NCBI RefSeq assembly: GCF_014651815.1
Contig: NZ_BMXP01000005.1
Location: 124,001-188,000 of the forward strand
Direction: 5' to 3'
Source: Alteromonas halophila
GTDB lineage: Bacteria; Pseudomonadota; Gammaproteobacteria; Enterobacterales; Alteromonadaceae
DNA length: 64,000 bases
Under the pieces are notes generated by a model. It saw only the letters and a program-made list of their open reading frames with translations, searched no databases and had not been told where the DNA came from. Made by a program: the position numbers and the translations under genes. This document shows, one piece after another, positions 44,788 to 52,233 of this stretch. Numbering within the stretch: position 1 is the stretch's first letter; each line of letters begins with the position of its first letter.

Positions 44788-46617
44788 ATGACAGACGCTA
44801 AAGGTCTCAAGCATTTTTACATTCCCGAAGAGCAATCTATTTATCTGCTCTCCCACGCTGATGCCAAGAAACTCAAAGACTGGGTATCGCTGTGTACTGA
44901 ACAGCTTGCCTGGCTGGGTTATCGCGATATTGAGCTGCTTGGAAAAGGTGCGTTTGGCTTTGCCTTTGCCGGCAACGCACCTAATGGCAATAGCCGGGTT
45001 TTTAAATTTTCCCGTATTAACTTACCCCAGCATATTCAGGACCGGCTGGAGGAAGAGGCTTTTATGCTTGGCCATGTAGCGCATCCTCTGGTGCCGGCAC
45101 TGGTTGAGTTCCAGCAAATTGGCCGTCAGGCCATTTTGGTGATGGAGCGGGCAATGGGGGAGGATCTGGAAAAAGTCAGTCTCAATATGGGGCCCCTGCC
45201 ACCGCGGCTGGTCGTCAGCATTGCTGTACAGATTGGTGAAGTATTACAGACATTTCGCCGCTACACGGAAAATGGTGAGCGTAAGCCGCTGGTACATGGC
45301 GATATTAAACCTTCGAATCTGGTATGGGATGCCGACACAGAGACGGTACGGCTGATTGACTGGGGGTCGTCGGTTTTCGCTCAGACTGACGAAGACGGCC
45401 ACTATGTTGGCAATAATGTCATGGATCTGATGTCAGGCGAACTGCATCAAACCAATGCGCGGCTTGGCGATGTGTATTTTATTGGAGAAGAACAGCTAAA
45501 CGGCGCGCTGTCTTCTCCACGGTTTGATGAACAGGGGCTGGCCAGCACGCTGTATGCGCTGGCGTCCGGGCAGTCGAGTCGCTATGGTCGCAAAGTCATC
45601 ACCCCCTTGTCGCTGGGTTTGCCCAAAATGCTGGCGCAGACGCTGGATTATATGCTCAGTGACGATCCCAGGCGTCGGCGACAGGGCGGAGATTACTTTT
45701 TCAATAATCTGCATGTGCTTAAACAACTGGTTTTTACTTCTGACAGCCCGCCAGTCTACCAGGCGGCAATACCCACCTGGGTCGCCCGCAGTAATAAAGA
45801 AATAGAGACGGTTGTTTACAGTTCGAGAAAGTCATTTTTGCGTCAGCAGTCAGATGAAGCTGAAGCGGAGCTTAAATATATCGACGATGCCCAGTTTGAC
45901 CGCTATTACAAAAATTATTTGCAGGGTATGGGCGAGACAGAAAAAGGATTTGTCGCAGCGGTTAGCCGACTTGGACGCTACCCGGTCGTTGGCGGAATGG
46001 CTATACGGTGGGCACCGGATGGCATCTATGTGGACTCCAGTCTTAACCTTTATGATGCATCGCTAAAACCGGCTTTTGAAATGGCGGTTAACAGCGTGAT
46101 TGAGCTGGCACGTGCTATCCACAGAAACGGTATTTTTAAGTGCTGCATGTTCAATGCGAAAGATACGATTCATATTGAGCGTGAAAACGAACAAGCGCCG
46201 TTTGTACCTGAACCTCACTGTCAGTTACCGTTTGAAAAGTCGGCAACGTCGGTGCCGGTTGATGACAGTCGCACGCATTCCTATTTTGAAGATGGTGAAG
46301 ATCCGGATGAGTTGCTTAAACTGCCTGAAGGCATGATTGCGACGCTTGAAGAGTTAAATACTATTCATCACACGGGGTGTATCATTTTCGAAGCATTGCC
46401 GACACACCTGAAAATACACAGTTACTATATGCTGCTTGACCACGCGCAGGAATCCCGGTTTAGTGATTTGCTGGAACAACTGGTAAAGCATGTGCCTGCG
46501 ATTTCCGGTCTCGGTATTTCTGGCTTTATGAAACTGCCTTATAAAGATACCCGTTATTTCACCCATTGCGCGCAGCTTCCGGAGAAATACTACCCGCGGA
46601 ATCCCAGAGCAGGTTAA
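44788..46617 (+). CDS. Serine/threonine protein kinase with C-terminal extension
   Basis: A 609-residue Hanks-type kinase. Glycine loop GKGAFGFAFAG (52-62), catalytic lysine K73 (VFKFSR), catalytic loop HGDIKPSN with D172 and N177 (HGD for HRD), and DWG (191-193) in place of DFG. Residues 330-609 form an unrecognised domain with no transmembrane helix, so it is not the PASTA type. I chose ATG 44788; a GTG at 44776 overlaps rlmJ. Translational coupling with rlmJ is likely. Substrate unknown. Confidence 0.82.
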   Translation: MTDAKGLKHFYIPEEQSIYLLSHADAKKLKDWVSLCTEQLAWLGYRDIELLGKGAFGFAFAGNAPNGNSRVFKFSRINLPQHIQDRLEEEAFMLGHVAHPLVPALVEFQQIGRQAILVMERAMGEDLEKVSLNMGPLPPRLVVSIAVQIGEVLQTFRRYTENGERKPLVHGDIKPSNLVWDADTETVRLIDWGSSVFAQTDEDGHYVGNNVMDLMSGELHQTNARLGDVYFIGEEQLNGALSSPRFDEQGLASTLYALASGQSSRYGRKVITPLSLGLPKMLAQTLDYMLSDDPRRRRQGGDYFFNNLHVLKQLVFTSDSPPVYQAAIPTWVARSNKEIETVVYSSRKSFLRQQSDEAEAELKYIDDAQFDRYYKNYLQGMGETEKGFVAAVSRLGRYPVVGGMAIRWAPDGIYVDSSLNLYDASLKPAFEMAVNSVIELARAIHRNGIFKCCMFNAKDTIHIERENEQAPFVPEPHCQLPFEKSATSVPVDDSRTHSYFEDGEDPDELLKLPEGMIATLEELNTIHHTGCIIFEALPTHLKIHSYYMLLDHAQESRFSDLLEQLVKHVPAISGLGISGFMKLPYKDTRYFTHCAQLPEKYYPRNPRAG

Positions 46618-46668
46618 CTGCAAAATTATATACAAGCAGTGCGCCTTTTATGGCGCGGCGCGGGTACA

Positions 46669-46674
46669 TATAAT
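46669..46674 (+). promoter_or_regulatory. Candidate tesB promoter -10 element
   Basis: A perfect TATAAT lies 126 bp before the tesB start, but the expected -35 position (TTTTAT) is poor. A short hairpin GCGCC-N6-GGCGC (46641-46656) precedes it and may end the kinase transcript. Confidence 0.3.
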
Positions 46675-46698
46675 GTAATGACGGTCAAAAGGCGGCGT

Positions 46699-46715
46699 TG
46701 CGCACGCTGTGCGCA
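46699..46715. promoter_or_regulatory. Palindrome upstream of tesB
   Basis: TGCGCAC-GCT-GTGCGCA is a perfect 7+7 dyad with a 3-base centre, 84 bp upstream of tesB and just downstream of the TATAAT at 46669. The position would suit a repressor site in the transcribed leader. Confidence 0.35.
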
Positions 46716-46799
46716 TTATATAGAGGGTGGTAACACGGCTGAAAAAACTGGCCAGTGATTAACCGCCTGCTTTGCAAAAATAAGAGGAAAAACAGATCC

Positions 46800-47672
46800 A
46801 TGTCAGAGGTCAAACTTGCATCACTATTTGAACTTGAAACCATTGAGAAGGGCTTATTTCGCGGACAAAGCTGGGATCTGGGCTTTCGTGCACTGTTTGG
46901 CGGTCAGGTACTGGGACAGGCGTTAAGCGCCGCCTATCAGACGGTAGAAGCAGGCCGCGTGGCACATTCTTTCCACACCTATTTTTTATTACCCGGTGAT
47001 GCACAAAAGCCCGTGGTATATGACGTTGAAGTTGTCAGGGATGGCAGAAGCTTTTCAGCAAGGCGTGTAAAAGCGATTCAGGATGGTAAGAATATCTTTT
47101 ATATGACAGCGTCATTTCAGGCTCCCGAAGAGGGTATGCATCACCAGCATGCGCAAATGCCGGATGTGCCGCCTCCGCACGAGGTTGAATCCGATATAAC
47201 ATTTTATGAAGACAATTTTGATAAAATTGCCAAACCGATGCGCGAAGCGCTGTCATACCATCGGCCCGTCGATATTCGTACCATTGATGCGGCAACCAGC
47301 TACAAAGCCAGGAAGCGACCACCAGTCCGGCATATCTGGATGCGCTCAAGAGATACCATGCAAGACACCGCGAATTTACATCAGGCCTCGCTGGCTTATG
47401 CCTCTGATTATCACTTTCTGAGTACCTCGCTGCAACCTCACGGAATAGCAGTGACGGACAAAAGTCTGCGTATCGCCACCATTGACCATGCCATGTGGTT
47501 TCACCGTCCTGTTAACCTTAACGACTGGTTATTATACGCCATGGAAAGTCCGTTTAGTGGCAATGCCCGTGGCGTTGTCCGTGGTCAGATATTTAACCAG
47601 CAAGGTGAACTGGTTGCATCGACTATGCAGGAGGGACTCATGCGTCAGTTACCAGAGGAGTCGCTATCATGA
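46800..47672 (+). CDS. tesB: Acyl-CoA thioesterase II
   Basis: Hydrolyses medium and long acyl-CoAs to fatty acids and CoA. The 290-residue double-hotdog protein has [23 protein letters not shown]-like spacing (residues 20-44), [27 protein letters not shown], and the C-terminal hotdog with catalytic aspartate in [14 protein letters not shown]. coli TesB is 286 residues. I chose ATG 46800 (MSEVKLASL) rather than an upstream ATG at 46755 without a site. Overlaps the next gene by four bases. Confidence 0.95.
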   Translation: MSEVKLASLFELETIEKGLFRGQSWDLGFRALFGGQVLGQALSAAYQTVEAGRVAHSFHTYFLLPGDAQKPVVYDVEVVRDGRSFSARRVKAIQDGKNIFYMTASFQAPEEGMHHQHAQMPDVPPPHEVESDITFYEDNFDKIAKPMREALSYHRPVDIRTIDAATSYKARKRPPVRHIWMRSRDTMQDTANLHQASLAYASDYHFLSTSLQPHGIAVTDKSLRIATIDHAMWFHRPVNLNDWLLYAMESPFSGNARGVVRGQIFNQQGELVASTMQEGLMRQLPEESLS

Positions 47673-48208
47673 TTTACCGTTTAGATGACGTCACGCCGAA
47701 AATTGGCAGTGGTGTTTATATTGCGCCTGGTGCTCACGTCATCGGAGATATCCGTCTCGGGGACAATGCCAGCGTATGGTTTAACGCTGTGATCCGTGGT
47801 GACGAACATCATATCGATATTGGCAAAGACAGCAATGTTCAGGATGGTGCCGTGTTGCATACGGATGCCGGCGTACCGCTTACGCTGGGTGAGGGCGTCA
47901 CAGTAGGGCACAAAGCAATGCTGCATGGTTGTGAGGTTGGCCGCTTTACCCTTATTGGGATCAATGCTGTTGTGTTAAATGGTGCCAGAATAGGCAACTA
48001 TTGTGTTATCGGGGCGAACGCGCTGGTCACTGAAGATATGACCATCCCAGATTATTCTCTGGTGATGGGGACACCTGCAAAAGTTGTAAAAACACTGGAC
48101 GAGGGTGTTAAACCTAAGCTGGAGGGGTCTGCGGCACATTATGTTGCCAATGCGAGGCGATTTGCTTCGGGTTTACATGCTGCATCCGATCCAGCCGCGT
48201 TTGTCTGA
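47669..48208 (+). CDS. Gamma-class carbonic anhydrase family protein
   Basis: A 179-residue left-handed beta-helix protein of the YrdA/CaiE type. Hexapeptide repeats run through most of the chain; candidate zinc histidines lie in EHHIDIG, HTDAG and [16 protein letters not shown] overlaps the tesB stop (ATGA), so the two are coupled. Carbonic anhydrase activity is often absent in YrdA-like proteins, so function is inferred by family only. Confidence 0.88.
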   Translation: MIYRLDDVTPKIGSGVYIAPGAHVIGDIRLGDNASVWFNAVIRGDEHHIDIGKDSNVQDGAVLHTDAGVPLTLGEGVTVGHKAMLHGCEVGRFTLIGINAVVLNGARIGNYCVIGANALVTEDMTIPDYSLVMGTPAKVVKTLDEGVKPKLEGSAAHYVANARRFASGLHAASDPAAFV

Positions 48209-48779
48209 GTGCTGCGTTACGTAGTGAAAAAGCGCCAGCGCAATGGGAATCTGCCCGGATTGGTGCTGGTTCCCACATTCGTGTGTTGCCGGCTTCATCT
48301 TTAAGCAGGGAAAATTGATGGCAGCTGACATAGCGCGGCGTGCAGCGATGTTTAGCATTTTCTTTGGGGATAAAAAATGCCCAGAACAAATGTTCCGGGC
48401 CTAGGGGAATGGCTCATTGCTGAGCCGTGCGCTAACTTTTGCGAGGGAGAAGTTTCATGCAAAATTTTTTACAACGGACAGTAATAATAGATCACATTTG
48501 TTTATTTTATAAACAATTATTTTGTGAAATTTCCCTTACATCAAATCTATTCGCTAACGTTATATGATTTTAATCGTAAATTCAAAGCCTTCTGACTGGT
48601 CCGAGGTTTGCGAATAAAGTAGTCTGAGTTACTCACCGTTCTTGCACACATCATGCACTGAGTTATCCACAACCCTCTCCCGTTTAATATTCATTGTATT
48701 TATGTTCAGCACAGTGCCTTGTTGTCAGTGGTTATCTTGGCGACAATGGAGACATTGACAAATCGCAAAGGAAGTATCT
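48209..48779. other. 571-bp gap with hairpins and a candidate small ORF
   Basis: Between the carbonic anhydrase and aminotransferase genes. It holds TGGGAA-N20-TTCCCA (48244-48275), GCCC-A-GAAC-AAAT-GTTC-C-GGGC (48379-48400) and GGCTCA-TTGC-TGAGCC (48411-48426), then an AT-rich 350-bp stretch. The hairpin pair may form a terminator or leader structure. No rRNA, tRNA or known RNA family is recognisable. Confidence 0.6.
48457..48567 (+). CDS. Candidate 36-residue small protein
   Basis: A short frame reading MQNFLQRTVIIDHICLFYKQ and 16 more residues, hydrophobic and Cys-containing. AGGGAG lies about 8 nt before the ATG, a better ribosome-binding site than most in this window. It is AT-rich, unlike the neighbours, and has no family I recognise. 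Could be a leader peptide or chance. Confidence 0.25.
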   Translation: MQNFLQRTVIIDHICLFYKQLFCEISLTSNLFANVI

Positions 48780-49898
48780 ATGCAATATTCCACGTTTATC
48801 CCTGAACAACGCACACTAATGGGCCCTGGCCCGTCAGATGTCAGCCCGAGGGTATTAAACGCACTGGCACGCAGTACGCTCGGCCACCTTGACCCATCTT
48901 TCATTGGGCTGATGGACGAAATTAAAGCGCTACTGCAGTATGCGTTTAAAACCCAGAATGCACTGACAATGCCCGTTTCAGCACCAGGCTCAGCAGGCAT
49001 GGAAGCCTGTTTTGCCAACCTCGTAGAGCCCGGTGACAAAGTTGCAGTTTGTGTAAACGGCGTATTTGGTAAACGCATGGTAGAAAACGTGGTGCGCTGC
49101 GGTGGTGAAGCCGTTGTTATTGAAGATGACTGGGGGCAGCAGACTGATCTGGATAAGGTTGATGCCGCACTTAGTGCAGACCCTGCGATAAAAATCCTTG
49201 CGTTTGTGCATGCAGAGACGTCAACCGGTGTACGCAACGATGCACAGGCATTGTGCCAGCTGGCAAAAAAATATAAGTGCCTGAGTCTGGTTGATGCCGT
49301 GACATCCCTTGGCGGCATTGAAGTTGATGTTGATGGCTGGGGTATTGATGCTATTTATTCTGGCTCGCAGAAGTGCCTGAGTTGTGTGCCAGGCTTATCG
49401 CCTGTGTCATTCAGCCCAAAAGCCGTAGAGGTGATTCAGGCACGCACGCATCCCGTGCAAAGCTGGTTTTTGGATATGAACCTGATTGTTGGTTACTGGG
49501 GCAAAGGCGGTAAGCGGGCTTATCACCACACGGCGCCGGTAAACAGTTTATATGCACTGCACGAGTCTTTGCTGATGCTGCATGAAGAAGGGCTGGAAAA
49601 TGCGTGGCAACGACACGCAGATGGCCATCGGCAGCTGGCGCAGGGGCTTTCTTCGCTGGGGCTCGATATGGCTGTAGACGAAGCCTTCCGGCTGCCACAG
49701 TTAAATGTGGTGCGCATACCTGACGGTGTAGATGATGCAGATGTCAGAGGCCGGTTGCTTAACGAGTTTAACCTGGAAATAGGTGCGGGGCTGGGCGAGT
49801 TTGCCGGCAATGTGTGGCGCATTGGCCTGATGGGACATGCCTGCAAAGCCCGTAATATTGATCATTGTGTCGCCAGCCTTGGGAAAGTCATAAACTGA
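48780..49898 (+). CDS. Class V aminotransferase, alanine/serine-glyoxylate type
   Basis: PLP-dependent enzyme of the AGT family that transfers amino groups to glyoxylate. The 372-residue protein has GPGPSDVSPRVL, LGHLDPSF, and the PLP lysine K198 in IYSGSQKCLSCVPG, with GIEVDVDGWGID before it. The substrate pair (alanine, serine, aspartate or a ureidoglycine) cannot be fixed from sequence. It is monocistronic with a long leader, and GGAAG precedes the ATG. Confidence 0.88.
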   Translation: MQYSTFIPEQRTLMGPGPSDVSPRVLNALARSTLGHLDPSFIGLMDEIKALLQYAFKTQNALTMPVSAPGSAGMEACFANLVEPGDKVAVCVNGVFGKRMVENVVRCGGEAVVIEDDWGQQTDLDKVDAALSADPAIKILAFVHAETSTGVRNDAQALCQLAKKYKCLSLVDAVTSLGGIEVDVDGWGIDAIYSGSQKCLSCVPGLSPVSFSPKAVEVIQARTHPVQSWFLDMNLIVGYWGKGGKRAYHHTAPVNSLYALHESLLMLHEEGLENAWQRHADGHRQLAQGLSSLGLDMAVDEAFRLPQLNVVRIPDGVDDADVRGRLLNEFNLEIGAGLGEFAGNVWRIGLMGHACKARNIDHCVASLGKVIN

Positions 49899-49934
49899 TT
49901 GGCTAAGGCGCATTAACCCACCGGTCCAGGTTTG

Positions 49935-49976
49935 CGGTGATCACAGCGCGTGCCAATGTAACGTCTCTGATCACCG
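49935..49976. repeat. Inverted repeat after the aminotransferase gene
   Basis: CGGTGATCA (49935-49943) and TGATCACCG (49968-49976) are perfect 9-bp arms separated by 24 nt. No T run follows. Each arm also contains the palindrome TGATCA. It may be a processing structure or an operator for the downstream secreted-protein gene. Confidence 0.4.
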
Positions 49977-50116
49977 TGACCTTCGAAACATCTTCCCAGG
50001 TCAAGCTCCTGCAATGCCAGCCTTTTTTCACGCGTGTTAATCTTAAGTTCATCTACGCTGTGTAATCATAATGTCAGACTTTTTTTGCATTCTTCTTTAG
50101 AAAATGGGTTAGCTAA

Positions 50117-50791
50117 ATGAAACAAATATTATTCGTTGTTATTTCTCTGGTTTTTAGTATCAGCGCAACTGCGCAGCAGCAAACGGTTATTGAGGTCAAT
50201 GGGCAGGGGGCGGTGAACACGGTCCCCGACGGCTTTGTGCTTGAGGTTGTGCTGGAGGAAAAAGGTGAAACGGTGTCTAAACTAAATCAGGCACTTCAGC
50301 ACGAACTTACGCAGGTTGTCGATTTTCTCCTTGAGCAGGGTGTAGAAAAAGCCCATATTCAGTCCATGCAGGTAAGGTTGCAGCCCAACTACGTCTCAAC
50401 GCCAAATGGCAGAGAGCCGCAGGGGTTTGTGCTTGCCAGAGAGGTACGTATCACTCAGCAGTCGATTACTACGTTCGATGCAATTATCGATGGTATTTTA
50501 CAGCGCGGGGTTGATCGGATTAACAAATTCCGGTTTACCTCCAGCGAAGAGGCAAGCGCGTATGAACGCGCATTGGTGCTGGCAGTAAAAGACGCAAAGT
50601 CACGTGCGGCGCTGATGGCCAAAGAGCTGGGCGTCACTCTTGGCGAGGTGGTTGCAATCTCTGAAAGGGGTGGCAATATGCCCGCACCTGTGATGCGCGC
50701 AGAAATGATGATGAAAGATTCATCACCATCTATGCCGGGTCAGACCCAGACAAGCGCGCAAGTCAACGTGCGGTTTGCAATTAACCAATAG
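50117..50791 (+). CDS. Secreted SIMPL domain (DUF541) protein
   Basis: A 224-residue periplasmic protein with a signal peptide (cleavage near ATA-QQ, residue 21) and a SIMPL/DUF541 domain: EVNGQGAVNTVPDGFVLEV near the start, the central AYERALVLAVKDAKSRAALMAKELG and GEVVAISERGG. Family function is unknown, with reports linking members to oxidative stress protection. The TAG overlaps the next gene's first possible start by one base, which may couple it to the methionine sulfoxide reductase. Confidence 0.88.
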   Translation: MKQILFVVISLVFSISATAQQQTVIEVNGQGAVNTVPDGFVLEVVLEEKGETVSKLNQALQHELTQVVDFLLEQGVEKAHIQSMQVRLQPNYVSTPNGREPQGFVLAREVRITQQSITTFDAIIDGILQRGVDRINKFRFTSSEEASAYERALVLAVKDAKSRAALMAKELGVTLGEVVAISERGGNMPAPVMRAEMMMKDSSPSMPGQTQTSAQVNVRFAINQ

Positions 50792-51270
50792 TGAAAAAAG
50801 AGGCAGTATTGAAACAACAGGATTATAAAACGCTCATCGGTCAGGCTCAGAGCCTTATCACCGGTGAGCACGATCTCATCGCGAATATGGCGAATATCAG
50901 TGCGTTACTGTTTAACCAGCTTGAACATGTCAACTGGGCGGGCTTTTATTTATTTAAAGAAGAGCAACTGGTGCTGGGGCCGTTTCAGGGGCAGCCCGCC
51001 TGTATCCGTATTCCCATGGGACAAGGGGTCTGTGGTACGGCCGCTGCGCAACGGCAGACGCAGGTCGTTGCCGATGTTCATGCTTTTGCCGGGCATATTG
51101 CGTGTGATGCCGCGTCAAATTCAGAAATTGTTATTCCACTGATTAAGGACAACGCACTGATTGGCGTGCTGGATATTGACAGCCCTGAGTTCGGTCGCTT
51201 CGACGATGAGGATAAAGCAGGTCTGACTGCAATTTGTGACGCCCTTATTACAAGCATACAACCATCATGA
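50791..51270 (+). CDS. Free methionine-(R)-sulfoxide reductase (GAF type)
   Basis: Reduces free Met-R-sulfoxide. The GAF-domain protein has the three cysteines C71, C81 and C105 with spacings 10 and 24, as in E. coli YebR/fRMsr (84, 94, 118), plus NWAGFYLF, GPFQGQPACIRIPMGQGVCG and ACDAASNSEIVIP. GTG 50791 gives 159 residues, but TTG 50809 has a much better AAGAGG site at 5-nt spacing and may be the true start. Overlaps the next gene by four bases. Confidence 0.92.
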   Translation: MKKEAVLKQQDYKTLIGQAQSLITGEHDLIANMANISALLFNQLEHVNWAGFYLFKEEQLVLGPFQGQPACIRIPMGQGVCGTAAAQRQTQVVADVHAFAGHIACDAASNSEIVIPLIKDNALIGVLDIDSPEFGRFDDEDKAGLTAICDALITSIQPS

Positions 51271-51566
51271 AGCACAGCGTTGACATCCACGTGGTGCTGG
51301 CTACCATCAATGACATGGAGGATTTTCATGATGATCCCGAAGAGGCCAGCGAACGTTTGAATTTTATCCTGCACGCTATTTATGATCGTGCTGATGACGA
51401 TATTGAAACCTTACGTCTTGAAAAACTTCTGCATTTTGCCTGGGAAACCTGGCACGAAGACCAGAGTTTATCGGAAATTGATGATGACGAATTGCTCGAC
51501 TGGGTTGACCACGCGCTGGCAACTTGGGATGATGCGGATAATAATGATCATCCAGACCAACCTTAG
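51267..51566 (+). CDS. Small acidic conserved hypothetical protein
   Basis: A 99-residue, strongly acidic protein (many Asp/Glu, Trp-containing C-terminal half) with no signal peptide or membrane segment. The ATG overlaps the fRMsr stop by four bases, and it precedes proQ by 9 bp, so it is embedded in a tight operon, which argues it is real. I do not recognise the family. Confidence 0.75.
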   Translation: MKHSVDIHVVLATINDMEDFHDDPEEASERLNFILHAIYDRADDDIETLRLEKLLHFAWETWHEDQSLSEIDDDELLDWVDHALATWDDADNNDHPDQP

Positions 51567-51575
51567 ATAGCATTA

Positions 51576-52232
51576 ATGGAATCACCACAGAAGTTTAATA
51601 ATAGTAAGGAAGTCATTGCCTTTCTTGCAGAATCATTCCCTCACTGTTTCTCAGTTGAAGGTGACGCCCGCCCGTTAAAAATCGGTATTTTTCAGGATTT
51701 GGCGGCGCGCCTTGAAGACGATGAGCGTGTAAGCAAGACAATGCTTCGTTCGACACTTCGTCACTATACGAACAGCTGGCGCTACCTGTACAGTATCAAA
51801 GAGGGCGAATATCGTGTCGACCTGGACGGCAACAATGACGAGGTCATTGAAAAAGAACATGCCGAACATGCGAAGCAACAACTGGAAGAAAGTAAAGCGA
51901 AAGCCGCTGAAAAGCGCAAAGCGCGACAGCAGCAGGCTAAAGCAGAAGGAAAGGACGGCGCGAGGCGAAGCAACAATAAACCCGCGGGCCGTAAGCCGTC
52001 TAAAAACGGAACTAAATCGCAAAATAACAGACCAAGTAAGACACCGCCTCCTAAATTGACAGAAGCGGACATAACGCGTGGTACACAAGTAACAGTTAAG
52101 CTGGGCAAAGCACCAATGCCTGCTGTTATCACTGATGTCGCCAAAGATGGTATCCATGTACAGCTCGACACTGGCATGGTTGTTAAAGTCAATTCAGAGG
52201 CTTTACGTTTGGCACGTTCCAAGAGGTCGTAA
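51576..52232 (+). CDS. proQ: RNA chaperone ProQ
   Basis: FinO-domain RNA chaperone that binds sRNAs and mRNA 3' ends. The 218-residue protein has the FinO-like domain (AFLAESFPHCFSVE-type start, ARPLKIGIFQDLAARL, SKTMLRSTLRHYTNSWRYL), a Lys/Arg/Gln linker (about 100-155) and the C-terminal Tudor-like domain (GTQVTVKLGKAPMPAVI). E. coli ProQ is 232. It ends one base before prc, as in enterics. Confidence 0.95.
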   Translation: MESPQKFNNSKEVIAFLAESFPHCFSVEGDARPLKIGIFQDLAARLEDDERVSKTMLRSTLRHYTNSWRYLYSIKEGEYRVDLDGNNDEVIEKEHAEHAKQQLEESKAKAAEKRKARQQQAKAEGKDGARRSNNKPAGRKPSKNGTKSQNNRPSKTPPPKLTEADITRGTQVTVKLGKAPMPAVITDVAKDGIHVQLDTGMVVKVNSEALRLARSKRS

Positions 52233-52233
52233 T

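Noticed and set aside
48114-48389. 91-codon minus-strand frame over the end of the carbonic anhydrase gene and the following gap
   Set aside because: No ribosome-binding site or family resemblance, overlaps a real gene, and composition fits antisense shadowing.
48663-48671. TTATCCACA, a perfect DnaA box
   Set aside because: A single copy; a site of this degeneracy is expected about twice in 64 kb by chance. No cluster, AT-rich unwinding region or replication gene is nearby, so it is not an origin.
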